From: Ruminococcus_C callidus
GTDB taxonomy: Bacteria; Bacillota; Clostridia; Oscillospirales; Ruminococcaceae
NCBI RefSeq assembly: GCF_049562855.1
Contig: NZ_CP186925.1
Coordinates: 1 to 64,000, forward strand
Direction: 5' to 3'
Length of the DNA: 64,000 nucleotides
Part shown: one piece after another, positions 43,528 to 51,714 of the stretch
Position numbering within the stretch: the stretch's first letter is position 1
How the letters are laid out: every line of letters begins with the position of its first letter
Program-made: the position numbers and the translations under genes
The notes under the pieces: model-generated
What the model was told of the DNA's origin: nothing
Databases searched by the model: none
Seen by the model: only the letters and a program-made list of their open reading frames with translations

Positions 43528-43635
43528 ATGGAACATTACGTAACATGGTCAGATTTGTTTGCACTTCTGACATTCCTTGTCGCATACACAGGAATCATGT
43601 ACAGTATTTTTCATGACGATCATAAAAAGAAGTAA
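43528..43635 (+). CDS. TA6 small hydrophobic toxin peptide (ME type)
   Basis: 35 residues: MEHYVTWSDLF, a hydrophobic helix (ALLTFLVAYTGIMYSIF), then HDDHKKK. Promoter TTGACA (43418-43423), 18 bases, TATAAT (43442-43447). The leader hairpin CTCCCATGTAC...GTACGTTGGGAG is conserved. First unit of the second array, which is transcribed in the opposite direction to the first array. Confidence 0.75.
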   Translation: MEHYVTWSDLFALLTFLVAYTGIMYSIFHDDHKKK

Positions 43636-43746
43636 CCGCCTGACTCTCACATAAGGCGGTTACTTTTTAATCACCAACATGGGAGCAACCGTCTACCGGT
43701 ATGCTCTTTCTATTTTTATTATACGCATTTTTCTCCGGTTTGTCAA
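43624..43746 (-). ncRNA. TA6 antitoxin small RNA
   Basis: Promoter on the minus strand, TTGACA (43746-43741), 17 bases, TATAAT (43723-43718). It converges on TA6 and shares the stem GTAACCGCC / GGCGGTTAC at the toxin stop codon. Confidence 0.72.
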
Positions 43747-43887
43747 GAGGCAGACCGGCGTTTTTTCGGTTTTGCCGTCTTGACAATATTCGGCAGGGTG
43801 TGCTATAATCATAAGCAGAGTGCATTGGAACGGGTACATATTCTGTATTCGGCGGTCGAATCCTGCTCCCGGAAGGGAGTGATTGCG

Positions 43888-43971
43888 ATGACTTGGATGG
43901 AGTTTCTCACTTTGTGCAACGTCGTTTGCGACATCATTTTGATCTTGCAAAACAGCAATAAACGGAAATAA
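43888..43971 (+). CDS. TA7 small hydrophobic toxin peptide (KRK type)
   Basis: 27 residues: MTWMEFLTLCNVVCDIILIL then QNSNKRK. The leader CTCCC-GGAA-GGGAG hides the ribosome site. Promoter TTGACA (43780-43785), 18 bases, TATAAT (43804-43809). Confidence 0.68.
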   Translation: MTWMEFLTLCNVVCDIILILQNSNKRK

Positions 43972-44082
43972 CCGCCCCAGCGTCCAACTAGGCGGTTATT
44001 TCATAACAATCTTAGTGGGAGCAGACCGTTTCCGATGTGCTCTTTCTATTTTTATTATACGCATTTTTCTCCGGTTTGTCAA
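43958..44082 (-). ncRNA. TA7 antitoxin small RNA
   Basis: Promoter TTGACA (44082-44077), 17 bases, TATAAT (44059-44054) on the minus strand. Shared terminator stem AATAACCGCC / GGCGGTTATT. Confidence 0.68.
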
Positions 44083-44226
44083 GAGGCAGACCGGCGTTTT
44101 TTTCGGTTTTGCTGTCTTGAGGCAATATTCGGCAGGGTGTGCTATAATCATAAGCAGAGTGCATTGGAACGGGTACATATTCTGTATTCGGCGGTCGAAT
44201 CCTGCTCCCGGAAGGGAGTGATTGCA

Positions 44227-44310
44227 ATGACTTGGATGGAGTTTCTCACTTTGTGCAATGTCGTTTGCGACATCATTTTGATCTTGCAAAACAGCAATAA
44301 ACGGAAATAA
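44227..44310 (+). CDS. TA8 small hydrophobic toxin peptide (KRK type)
   Basis: The same 27-residue peptide as TA7. Its -10 is intact (TATAAT, in GCTATAATC), but the -35 region reads TTGAGGCAATATT instead of TTGACAATATT, so the toxin promoter is probably weakened. Confidence 0.66.
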   Translation: MTWMEFLTLCNVVCDIILILQNSNKRK

Positions 44311-44427
44311 CCGCCCCAAGCGACCAACTTAGACGGTTATTTCGATAACATTTCTAATTGTGGGAGCAGACCGTTTCCGATGTGCTCTTTCTATTTTTAT
44401 TATACGCATTTTTCTCCGGTTTGTCAA
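44297..44427 (-). ncRNA. TA8 antitoxin small RNA
   Basis: Promoter TTGACA (44427-44422), 17 bases, TATAAT (44404-44399) on the minus strand, intact. Confidence 0.66.
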
Positions 44428-44558
44428 GGGGGCAGACCGGCGTTTTTTTAGGCAATATTCGGCAGGGTGTGCTATAATAAAGCCCTAGGGCATACCGAAA
44501 ACGGTGGACGGTTTCGTTTCCTGCTCCCACGTATTTACATACGATGGGAGGTGATGCT

Positions 44559-44666
44559 ATGGAACATTATGTGACTTGGTCAGAACTCTTTGCGTTTCTG
44601 ACATTCCTGGTTACATTTACAACTTTGTTGTATCATATTTTCCATGACAATCATAAAAAGAAATAA
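44559..44666 (+). CDS. TA9 small hydrophobic toxin peptide (ME type), antitoxin displaced
   Basis: 35 residues: MEHYVTWSELF, helix, HDNHKKK. The leader hairpin (CTCCCACGTATTTACATACG then ATGGGAG) is conserved, with compensating changes. The -35 is lost (TTAGGCAATATTCGG in place of TTGACAATATTCGG), while TATAAT (44473-44478) remains. The IS begins 19 bases after the stop codon, inside the shared terminator, so the antitoxin promoter now lies 1.4 kb away at 46099-46127. Confidence 0.7.
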   Translation: MEHYVTWSELFAFLTFLVTFTTLLYHIFHDNHKKK

Positions 44667-44764
44667 CCGCCCCTCTTGCAATTGTGAAATGCTCCCCTTT
44701 TGTTAGACAATATGGTATAATAGAAATATACCAATTAAAAAGTCTAACGAAAGGGGGCATTTTT

Positions 44765-45109
44765 ATGCCAAAAGGACAGCCGAACAAAAGATACACGCCG
44801 GAATTCAAAATCAAAGTAGTGGAAACAATGCACAGAGAAAAGTTAAGCTATCGTGAAACTGCACGTCAATTTGACATACCGAATAGTAGAGTAACAGCCT
44901 GGGAACGAATCTATCTTGAGGAAGGAGCGGAGGGACTTTACGTAGAACGCAGAGGAAGGAAATCCACAGGGCGGTCTCCGAAAATCAAGAAAGAAGTAGA
45001 AGAAGATCTGATTGCAGAAGTACAGCGCCTTCGTGCGGAGAATGCGTACTTAAAAAAATTGAATGCCTTGGTTGCCGAGAGGGTACGGCAAGAGAAAAAG
45101 CACAAGTGA
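44765..45109 (+). CDS. IS3-family transposase OrfA
   Basis: A 114-residue DNA-binding subunit: helix-turn-helix (KIKVVETMHREKLSYRETARQFDIPNSRVTAWERIY) and a C-terminal leucine-zipper-like coil (LIAEVQRLRAENAYLKKLNAL). It overlaps orfB in another frame near GAGAAAAAGCAC, a likely programmed -1 frameshift site giving the OrfAB transposase. Confidence 0.9.
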   Translation: MPKGQPNKRYTPEFKIKVVETMHREKLSYRETARQFDIPNSRVTAWERIYLEEGAEGLYVERRGRKSTGRSPKIKKEVEEDLIAEVQRLRAENAYLKKLNALVAERVRQEKKHK

Positions 45110-45942
45110 TATGGGAACTGAGGCATGAACATAAGATAGGGCTGCTCATTGAGATTGCTGATATTCCCCGCAGTACCTACTACTATTACAGTAAGCAATT
45201 TGATCATCCAAAGCCGGATCGATATGCTGAAATCAAAACTGAAATACGCCGCATTTACGATGAAAGCAAAGGTCGTTATGGATATCGGAGAATCACCAAA
45301 GAATTGAAGAAGAAGTTTGTTGTCAATCACAAGACAGTACAGAAACTGATGCGTAAAATGGGTATATTTTGCCGTGTTCGTATGCACAAGTACAACTCAT
45401 ACAAGGGTGATGTCGGCAGAATCGCACCGAATCTTTTGGAACGGGATTTCAAAGCAGATAAGCCAAATCAGAAGTGGGTAACTGACGTTACTGAATTTGC
45501 GTTGTTTGGAATTAAGCTGTATCTGTCACCCATCATTGATTTATATAATGGCGAAGTGATCTCATACAATTTAAGCCGTCATCCGAATTTGAACCAGGTA
45601 ACAGATATGCTTGAGAAAGCGTTTTCAAAAATACCGGACAATACAAATCTGATTCTTCATTCCGATCAAGGATGGCAGTATCAGCATAAGCACTATCAAA
45701 AAATGCTGAAAGAGAAAGGCGTCAAACAGAGCATGTCCCGAAAGGGGAATTGTCTTGACAATGCCTGTGCCGAGAACTTTTTCAGTTTGCTGAAAACGGA
45801 GCTTCTCTATTTGCAGGAATTTCATTCTGTCGAGCATTTCATTGAAGAGCTTCATGAATACATAGAATGGTACAACAACAAACGCATCAAGCTTAAGCTT
45901 AATGGTCTATCTCCTATAGATTTCAGACAGGAAGCTGCATAG
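45106..45942 (+). CDS. IS3-family transposase OrfB (DDE integrase)
   Basis: A 278-residue catalytic part. HTH_21-like start (IYDESKGRYGYRRITKELKK), integrase core with the first Asp in KWVTDVTEF, the second in LHSDQGWQYQ, and the Glu in CAENFFSLLKTE. All three acidic residues are present, so the copy looks active. A GTG at 45106 overlaps orfA; expression is probably by frameshift fusion. Confidence 0.92.
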   Translation: MIWELRHEHKIGLLIEIADIPRSTYYYYSKQFDHPKPDRYAEIKTEIRRIYDESKGRYGYRRITKELKKKFVVNHKTVQKLMRKMGIFCRVRMHKYNSYKGDVGRIAPNLLERDFKADKPNQKWVTDVTEFALFGIKLYLSPIIDLYNGEVISYNLSRHPNLNQVTDMLEKAFSKIPDNTNLILHSDQGWQYQHKHYQKMLKEKGVKQSMSRKGNCLDNACAENFFSLLKTELLYLQEFHSVEHFIEELHEYIEWYNNKRIKLKLNGLSPIDFRQEAA

Positions 45943-46025
45943 CAAAAGCGACCAAGATTCCTCTTAGTCGCTTTGCATAGATTTTCTTTTGAATCTTTGT
46001 CTAACTTTTTGGGGTCAGTTCATTG

Positions 46026-46127
46026 CGGCGGTTATTTCTTTTAATCGTTTTCCGTTAATGTGGGAGCAACCGTCTGCCGGTATGCTCTTTCTATTTTTAT
46101 TATACGCATTTTTCTCCGGTTTGTCAA
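46026..46127 (-). ncRNA. TA9 antitoxin promoter and RNA 5' part, separated by the IS
   Basis: Promoter TTGACA (46127-46122), 17 bases, TATAAT (46104-46099) on the minus strand, then the GAGCATACCGGCAGACGG leader, running into the right end of the IS. Only half of the terminator stem (AATAACCGCCG) remains. Confidence 0.65.
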
Positions 46128-46166
46128 GAGGCAGACCGGCGTTTTTTCGGTTTTGCGGTATTGCCT

Positions 46167-47015
46167 TTATTCTTCCGCCGCCGGCTTTTCCTTTACCGGC
46201 TCCGGCTTCGGGGCAACTACCTTGGGCTTCCGCAGGTTTTCAATACACCCTCTGGGGCATTCCTTTGCACACAAGCCGCAGGACTTACACTTATCATAAT
46301 CGATGACCGGATAGGCGTTCTCGACGATGATCGCCTCAAACTTGCAGACCTTCTCGCACTTCTTACAGCCGATACAGGAGTTCTGACAGGACTGCATTGC
46401 CACCTTGCCCATATTGCGGGAGGAGCAGCGAACGTCCACCTTTTTCTTTTCCGACCGCAGTTCGATCAGCCCGTTGGGACAGACTTTCGCACACTTGTTG
46501 CAGGCAACACACTTTTCCGTACAGAATGTGGCAATGCCGTCTTTGATCGAGATGACATCGTTTTCACAGACAGAAACGCAGTCCCCCAGTCCCAGACAGC
46601 CATAGGCACAGACACCGGTGCCGCCGTAAAACCGTTTCGCAGCGGTACAGGACTGCACGCCGTCAAACGTGAACTTCCGGTTGGTGGCTTCGCAGGTACC
46701 GTTACAGTGCAGCACCGGCACCATGCGTTCCGACGCAGTCACAGACACGCCCATGATGGCACCGATCGCTGCCGCAGCATTGGCACCGCCGGGCAGACAG
46801 GCATTCATGGGAGCACCTTTATTCACAATGGCATCGGCATAGTCTGCACAGCCGGCATAGCCGCAGGCCCCGCAGTTTGCACCCGGCAGTGCCTCGGTGA
46901 TCTGCACCGCACGCTCATCGGTCTTCACCGCGAACACCTTTGAGATCACGACCAGCAGGACACCGAACACAATGCCCATGACCACAAATATCAGAATGGG
47001 ATAGACAAATTCCAT
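46167..47015 (-). CDS. rnfB: Rnf complex subunit B (iron-sulfur electron-entry protein)
   Basis: A 282-residue protein. The N-terminal membrane helix (ILIFVVMGIVFGVLLVVIS) is followed by the GANCGACGYAGC cluster-binding domain and several ferredoxin-type CxxCxxC motifs (CVACNKCAKVCP, CIGCKKCEKVC, CKSCGLCAKECP). It receives electrons from ferredoxin and passes them to the membrane subunits of the Na+ or H+ pumping ferredoxin:NAD+ oxidoreductase. Pro/Lys-rich tail. Last gene of rnfDGEAB. A half MITE end lies at its stop codon. Confidence 0.95.
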   Translation of the reverse strand: MEFVYPILIFVVMGIVFGVLLVVISKVFAVKTDERAVQITEALPGANCGACGYAGCADYADAIVNKGAPMNACLPGGANAAAAIGAIMGVSVTASERMVPVLHCNGTCEATNRKFTFDGVQSCTAAKRFYGGTGVCAYGCLGLGDCVSVCENDVISIKDGIATFCTEKCVACNKCAKVCPNGLIELRSEKKKVDVRCSSRNMGKVAMQSCQNSCIGCKKCEKVCKFEAIIVENAYPVIDYDKCKSCGLCAKECPRGCIENLRKPKVVAPKPEPVKEKPAAEE

Positions 47016-47027
47016 GACACACCCTCC

Positions 47028-47612
47028 TTACTGTCCCAGTCCGCCGAAGCCCAGAAAACTCATGGACACAATGGCGGCTGCGATAAGCGTTGCCGGAACG
47101 CCGCGAAACATCTTCGGGGTTTCGCTCTCGGCATCGTCCACGCGGGAACGGACACCGGAGAAGATCACCATTGCCAGTGCAAAGCCCACGCCGGAGAACA
47201 CGGCATTCACCAGCGACTGTCCGAAGCTGTAGCTTTCGTCGATGTTCATAATGGTAACACCCAGCACGGCACAGTTGGTGGTGATCAAAGGCAGATACAC
47301 GCCCAGCGTTTTATACAGCGGCGGCATCAGTTTTTTGATGACCATTTCCAGCAGCTGTACAAATACGGCAATGACCAGAATGAATGCCACTGTCCGCAGA
47401 TAAGTCAGTTCCAGCGGCTTCAGGACAAAGTAGTAAATGGGATAAGTGCACAGGGACGCACACAGCATGACGAAAACCACTGCGGCACCCATGCCCACGC
47501 TGGAATCCAGCTTTTTCGAAACGCCCAGAAACGGACAGCAGCCGTAAAATTTCGACAGAACGAAGTTGTTCGTCAGCACAGCCGCAATGATGATTGCAAT
47601 ATAGGTACTCAT
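47028..47612 (-). CDS. rnfA: Rnf complex subunit A
   Basis: A 194-residue membrane subunit, six spans, with the conserved NNFVLSKFYGCCPFLGVSKK near the N-terminus (cysteines thought to bind iron) and the LLEMVIKKLMPPLY loop. The start overlaps the rnfE stop. Confidence 0.95.
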   Translation of the reverse strand: MSTYIAIIIAAVLTNNFVLSKFYGCCPFLGVSKKLDSSVGMGAAVVFVMLCASLCTYPIYYFVLKPLELTYLRTVAFILVIAVFVQLLEMVIKKLMPPLYKTLGVYLPLITTNCAVLGVTIMNIDESYSFGQSLVNAVFSGVGFALAMVIFSGVRSRVDDAESETPKMFRGVPATLIAAAIVSMSFLGFGGLGQ

Positions 47613-48274
47613 GCGTCAGCCTCCTCACACTTTGCGTGACATGCCGCCGCATTGGGGCAGCTTGCACAGCCGATCTTTTTCGGGGGATTCTTTTTGGACA
47701 GGGCACAGACCACAGCGATCACGAAGCCCAGCACCAGAAAGCCGCCTGCCGGCATGACAAACAGGCTCATGGTATGTCCTACCATGCCGGGGATCGTCAG
47801 TCCGAACCATGTGCCGCTGCCGAGGATCTCCCGCACGCTGCCCATGAGGAACAGAGCCAGTGTGAAGCCCAGTCCCATGCCGGCACCGTCCAGAGCCGAA
47901 GCCAGCACGTTATTCTTGGAGGCGAACATTTCCGCCCGTCCCAGAATGATACAGTTTACAGTAATCAGTTCCAGAAATGCTCCCAGACTGGTATACAACG
48001 CCGGCACAAAACCGTGCACCAGAAACTGAATGACCGTTACGAACGAAGCAATGATTACGATATAGCAGGGGAGTTTCACCTGCTCCGGAATCACTTTCCG
48101 CAGCAGAGAGATCACGATATTGGAACAGATCAGCACGAACATGGTAGACAAGCCCATGCCGATGCCGTTAAATGCTGCGGTGGTAACTGCCAGCGTCGGG
48201 CACATGCCCAGCAGTCCTACCAGCGTCGGGTTTTCTTTCAGGATACCCTTGGTAAATTCTTTTCCGTAGTTCAT
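47609..48274 (-). CDS. rnfE: Rnf complex subunit E
   Basis: A 221-residue membrane subunit homologous to RnfA. The N-terminal part is NPTLVGLLGMCPTLAVTTAA and the middle is GAFLELITVNCIILGRAEMFA. The C-terminus has extra cysteines (CASCPNAAACHAKCEE). It overlaps rnfG and rnfA by ATGA. Confidence 0.95.
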   Translation of the reverse strand: MNYGKEFTKGILKENPTLVGLLGMCPTLAVTTAAFNGIGMGLSTMFVLICSNIVISLLRKVIPEQVKLPCYIVIIASFVTVIQFLVHGFVPALYTSLGAFLELITVNCIILGRAEMFASKNNVLASALDGAGMGLGFTLALFLMGSVREILGSGTWFGLTIPGMVGHTMSLFVMPAGGFLVLGFVIAVVCALSKKNPPKKIGCASCPNAAACHAKCEEADA

Positions 48275-48840
48275 GCACCGGTCACCTCCTGATTGGCATG
48301 TACAGTTGCAAGGGCACAGTTCACAGCGGCTTTCATGCCCTTGGAAGAATAGGTCGCTCCGGTGATATTGTCCACGCCGTCTACTGCGTCACTGTCCGAC
48401 AGTCCCACCAGATGATCTACCAGCAGTTCCGGATTGGACTGCACCTTTGTGCCTAGTCCGGGGGTTTCCGAAACGGTGACAAAGGAAACGCCGGTAACGG
48501 CTCCGCCCTTGTCCACGCCGATGACGACCTGCAGGCCGCCTTTGTTATAGCCGTCTGCGGTCACCAGCACGGCATACTGTCCGTTTTCGTCCAGATACAG
48601 ACCGGTGGCAGATGCCTTTTCGTTATTCTCCGGCTGGAAGTCTGTGACTTCCTCAAATGTGCCGGCATCGGGCAGCTGTTTCAGACTGGTCTGAATGGCA
48701 TCTGCCTCTGCGGCAGCGATCTTGTCCTTGGTCACCATATTGGCAAGTGCCAGAAATGCACAGCAGACTGCACAGATTATTGCCAGCACCAGCGGCGGCA
48801 GCACCATGGATTTTACAGAAGATGTCTTTGCCTCTGCCAT
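48271..48840 (-). CDS. rnfG: Rnf complex subunit G (covalent FMN)
   Basis: A 189-residue protein with one N-terminal helix and the flavinylation motif in NITGATYSSKG; the Thr of TGAT-[YS] is the FMN attachment site made by ApbE. The FMN-domain body includes FVTVSETPGLGTKV. It overlaps rnfE. Confidence 0.95.
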   Translation of the reverse strand: MAEAKTSSVKSMVLPPLVLAIICAVCCAFLALANMVTKDKIAAAEADAIQTSLKQLPDAGTFEEVTDFQPENNEKASATGLYLDENGQYAVLVTADGYNKGGLQVVIGVDKGGAVTGVSFVTVSETPGLGTKVQSNPELLVDHLVGLSDSDAVDGVDNITGATYSSKGMKAAVNCALATVHANQEVTGA

Positions 48841-48841
48841 G

Positions 48842-49837
48842 TTACTTCGCCTCCTTTTTCACTGCGGGCTTTGCCCCAAAGGGGTGAGTCATGGTCAGCT
48901 TGTCGATGTACGGAGTCAGCAGGTTCATCAGCAGGATCGAGAACGAGCAGCCCTCCGGCATGTTGGCAAACTCCCGAATGACAAAGGTCAGCACCGCACA
49001 GCCCAGACCGAAAATCAGTTTTCCCGCACCGGTCATGGGGGTGGTCACATAGTCGGTCGCCATAAAGAATGCTCCCAGAATTACACCGCCGCTGAGCAGG
49101 GCGTAGAGCACGTCGGTCATTTCGCCGCCGGTGGCGAGGGTATAGAACAGTTCCAGCACTGCCAGACCGCCCAGATATGCCACAGGGGTGTGCCACGAGA
49201 TCAGCCCCAGCACCAGCAGGAACACGCCGCCGATGAGCAGAGCCAGTACCGAGGTTTCACCCAGCGAACCGCCCACGTTGCCGAGGAACAAGTCCAGCAG
49301 ACCGGCATCACCGGAAGCCAGCGGAGTGGCACCGGTCACGCCGTCGGGGAGGTTTCCGGTAGCGGCAAACATTTCAAAGAAGCTTCTGCCGCGATAGAAA
49401 AAGGGCTTCACCCAAGTGGTCATATCGCCGCCGAAAGACAGCAGCAGGAACACACGTCCGGTAATGGCGGGATTGGCGAAGTTGCAGCCCAGTCCGCCGA
49501 ACAGCTGCTTGACGACTGCAATGGCAAAGACGCAGCCGATCGCCGCTTCCCACAGGGGCAGCGTTGCCGGCAGATTCAGAGCCAGCAGCACGCCGGTGAG
49601 CATGGCACTGCCGTCGGTATAGGTGGTTTCTTTCTGCATCAGCTTCTGACAGACCATTTCGGTGAACATGCTGATGACAGCACAGAACACAACCAGAAAC
49701 AATGCTCGCGGTCCAAAGACCACCGTCGCCGCCACGATCGCCGGCACCAGAGCCAGCACCACCAGCAGCATGATCTTTTGCGTGGTCATGCCGCTTCTCA
49801 CGTGAGGTGACGGAGAAACAGTCAATAATGATGTCAT
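48842..49837 (-). CDS. rnfD: Rnf complex subunit D (covalent FMN)
   Basis: A 331-residue polytopic subunit. SPSPHVRSGMTTQKIM is at the N-terminus, the FMN-attachment motif is GVTGATPLASGDAG, and FMATDYVTTPMT follows. ATG at 49837 has AGGAGG seven bases upstream and is preferred over an ATG seven codons earlier. It is normally next to rnfC, but here ~395 bases of intergenic repeat separate them. Confidence 0.93.
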   Translation of the reverse strand: MTSLLTVSPSPHVRSGMTTQKIMLLVVLALVPAIVAATVVFGPRALFLVVFCAVISMFTEMVCQKLMQKETTYTDGSAMLTGVLLALNLPATLPLWEAAIGCVFAIAVVKQLFGGLGCNFANPAITGRVFLLLSFGGDMTTWVKPFFYRGRSFFEMFAATGNLPDGVTGATPLASGDAGLLDLFLGNVGGSLGETSVLALLIGGVFLLVLGLISWHTPVAYLGGLAVLELFYTLATGGEMTDVLYALLSGGVILGAFFMATDYVTTPMTGAGKLIFGLGCAVLTFVIREFANMPEGCSFSILLMNLLTPYIDKLTMTHPFGAKPAVKKEAK

Positions 49838-49859
49838 GGTTTTTCCTCCTATTTTCATG

Positions 49860-50215
49860 GATTGGTCGGAGAGTCTGGGGGATTTTAAATATGTGCAGTT
49901 GTAATATGAGGTATCGTTCTTTTCAGAAGGATCTCACAAAGCAATACATATTAAATATAACACATCGAGTAAAAGATTTCAGTAAAACCCCTCCACCGCC
50001 TAACGGCGGTCCCCCTCGTACTGAGCGGTCCCCTCTGCCCTGCGGGCATCTCCCCACCCCGTGGGGAGTCACCCCTTTCAGGGGAGGCTTATTTAGTTGT
50101 CACTATTATAATGAATAGCGGGGCGATGTGGCTTGCTATCCTTGGGCAAGTCTGCCGTCGCCATTTCCGCTGGGCGACGGGCTGGGCATCGTCCCCTACA
50201 ACAAGGGCTGTCAAC
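49860..50215. repeat. Mosaic repeat block 4 between rnfC and rnfD
   Basis: Long R3 (CCCCTCCACCGCCTAACGGC through CCCCTTTCAGGGGAGG, 49985-50093) and R5 (GGCTTGCTATCCTTGGGCAA through GCTGGGCGACGGGCTGGGCA, ~50131-50188). No gene. It may end rnfC transcripts or host a separate promoter for rnfD; neither is proven. Confidence 0.82.
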
Positions 50216-50231
50216 TCTCCGGATGCCATGC

Positions 50232-51518
50232 TTATTTTTTGATGCTGGACATATAGAATGCCTTTGCCAGCTGGTTGGTTTCTGCCACCGGACGCTTTGC
50301 CGGACAGGCGTAAGTACAGCAGCCGCAGTTCATGCACAGGGTGACTTTCAGTTTGCCCAGTGCTTCGCTGTCCTCCTGCCGGAACGCCTTGGCGATCTCC
50401 GTGGGCATCAGCCGCAGGGGACAGGCGTGAACGCATCTGCCGCAGTGAATGCAGGCGGTGGGTTTCGGGGAAACGAATTTCTCCAGAGCCAGCACAGCGT
50501 TATTGGCTTTCAGAATCGGGTCGGCAGTGTCCGGCACAGCGATGCCCATCATGGGGCCGCCGTAAAGCACTTTCTTTGCCCGTTCCATATCGCACTGTGC
50601 AAAATCCAGCACGTCCTGCACCGGTGTGCCCATAGGCACCATGACATTGCAGGGCTTGCCTACAGCATCGCCGTCCACCGTCACCATACGCTGCACCATC
50701 GGCATGCCGGTTTTCAGGTAGCGGCTGAGAAATGCCACGGAGGACACGTTCATCACGATCACGCCCTGATCTGCCGGCAGCTGTCCCTCCATGACGGTGC
50801 GTCCCAGTGTGTGATAGATCAGCACCTTTTCTGCACCCTGCGGGTACGTGGTGGGGAGAGAGAAGATCTGAATCTCCGGTTCGGACTTGGTCTTTTCCGT
50901 CAGGACGCGGATCGCCTCCGGCTTATTGGTTTCAATGCCAATGACTGCCTTGGGGATTTGCAGCCAGTGCAGCACCTGCCGCACGCCGTCCAGCACTTCG
51001 TCCGGTGCTTCGATCATCTGGCGGTAGTCCGAGGTGATATAGGGCTCACACTCTGCCGCGTTGATGACCAGCGTGTCCACGGTCTGTTTGGGGTTCAGCT
51101 TCACGTGAGTGGGGAAGCTTGCACCGCCCATGCCCACCAGTCCGCTTTCCCGCACTGCCTTGAGGAAACTCTCTTTATCAGTGACAGCGGGCGGACGGAC
51201 ATCCGGAGAAACAGTCTGTTCGCCGTCGGTTTCGATCTCCACCATGGGACATGTCCTGCCGTTGGACATACGGTAGGTGGAAACTGCCTTGACTTTGCCG
51301 GAAACACCGGAGTGGATCGGCACTGCCATGAATGCGTCGGTATCGCCGATCTTCTGCCCCACCAGCACGGTATCCCGCGGCTTTACAAGAGGTGTACAGG
51401 GTGCACCGATATGCATGCTCATGGGAATCCGCACCAGTTTCGGCAGCGGCAGCGGTACAGAAGCACTGTTTTCTGTGTTTTTATGGTGTGCCAGATGCAC
51501 GCCATGCAGTTTCTTCAT
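50232..51518 (-). CDS. rnfC: Rnf complex subunit C
   Basis: A 428-residue peripheral NADH/FMN and Fe-S subunit. Barrel-sandwich start (PRDTVLVGQKIGDTDAFMAVPIHSG), Rossmann part (ESGLVGMGGASFPTHVKL, INAAECEPYITSDYRQM), SLBB region (GTPVQDVLDF) and two 4Fe-4S motifs (CIHCGRCVHACP, CMNCGCCTYACP). Upstream of the other rnf genes on the same strand. Confidence 0.96.
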   Translation of the reverse strand: MKKLHGVHLAHHKNTENSASVPLPLPKLVRIPMSMHIGAPCTPLVKPRDTVLVGQKIGDTDAFMAVPIHSGVSGKVKAVSTYRMSNGRTCPMVEIETDGEQTVSPDVRPPAVTDKESFLKAVRESGLVGMGGASFPTHVKLNPKQTVDTLVINAAECEPYITSDYRQMIEAPDEVLDGVRQVLHWLQIPKAVIGIETNKPEAIRVLTEKTKSEPEIQIFSLPTTYPQGAEKVLIYHTLGRTVMEGQLPADQGVIVMNVSSVAFLSRYLKTGMPMVQRMVTVDGDAVGKPCNVMVPMGTPVQDVLDFAQCDMERAKKVLYGGPMMGIAVPDTADPILKANNAVLALEKFVSPKPTACIHCGRCVHACPLRLMPTEIAKAFRQEDSEALGKLKVTLCMNCGCCTYACPAKRPVAETNQLAKAFYMSSIKK

Positions 51519-51559
51519 AGAATACAGCTCCTTTCACTTTTTCGGATTGCTTTACTTTA

Positions 51560-51618
51560 GGAAACACTGAATAAAGCACGCCTGACGGCTTTGCACGCAA
51601 TCTGCGTGCAGTGTTTCC
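51560..51618. mobile_element. Short A-type MITE (59 bp) upstream of rnfC
   Basis: GGAAACACTG...CAGTGTTTCC ends with TTTA on both sides (51556-51559 and 51619-51622). Internal deletion derivative of the A subfamily. Confidence 0.85.
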
Positions 51619-51714
51619 TTTATATATCTACAGAAACGGAGTGGTTTCTGCGATAGGCGTTGGGAATGATTTATAGGGTGGGAATTTTTTTCTTCATGTG
51701 TGAAATTCCACAGA

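Larger units (their letters stand above)
44685..46022 (+). mobile_element. IS3-family insertion sequence (IS150-like), 1338 bp
   Basis: Imperfect terminal repeats TGAAATGCTCCCCTTTTGTT and TGAACTGACCCCAAAAAGTT (outer ends of left and right), each followed by AGACAA, with a TTG duplication (44682-44684 and 46023-46025). It contains orfA and orfB. It disrupts the terminator of TA9. Confidence 0.9.

Noticed and set aside
44685..46022. The IS3 element as the source of transposase for the MITEs
   Set aside because: Its ends (TGAAATG/TGAACTG) and 3-bp target duplication differ from the MITE ends and 4-5 bp duplications.
43231..46165. A composite transposon bounded by GGCAATACCGC (43231) and GCGGTATTGCC (46155)
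   Set aside because: The ends match over ~16 bp, but flanks CTAA and TTTA are not duplicated and the interior is the toxin array plus a separate IS3 element; more likely two independent MITE ends.
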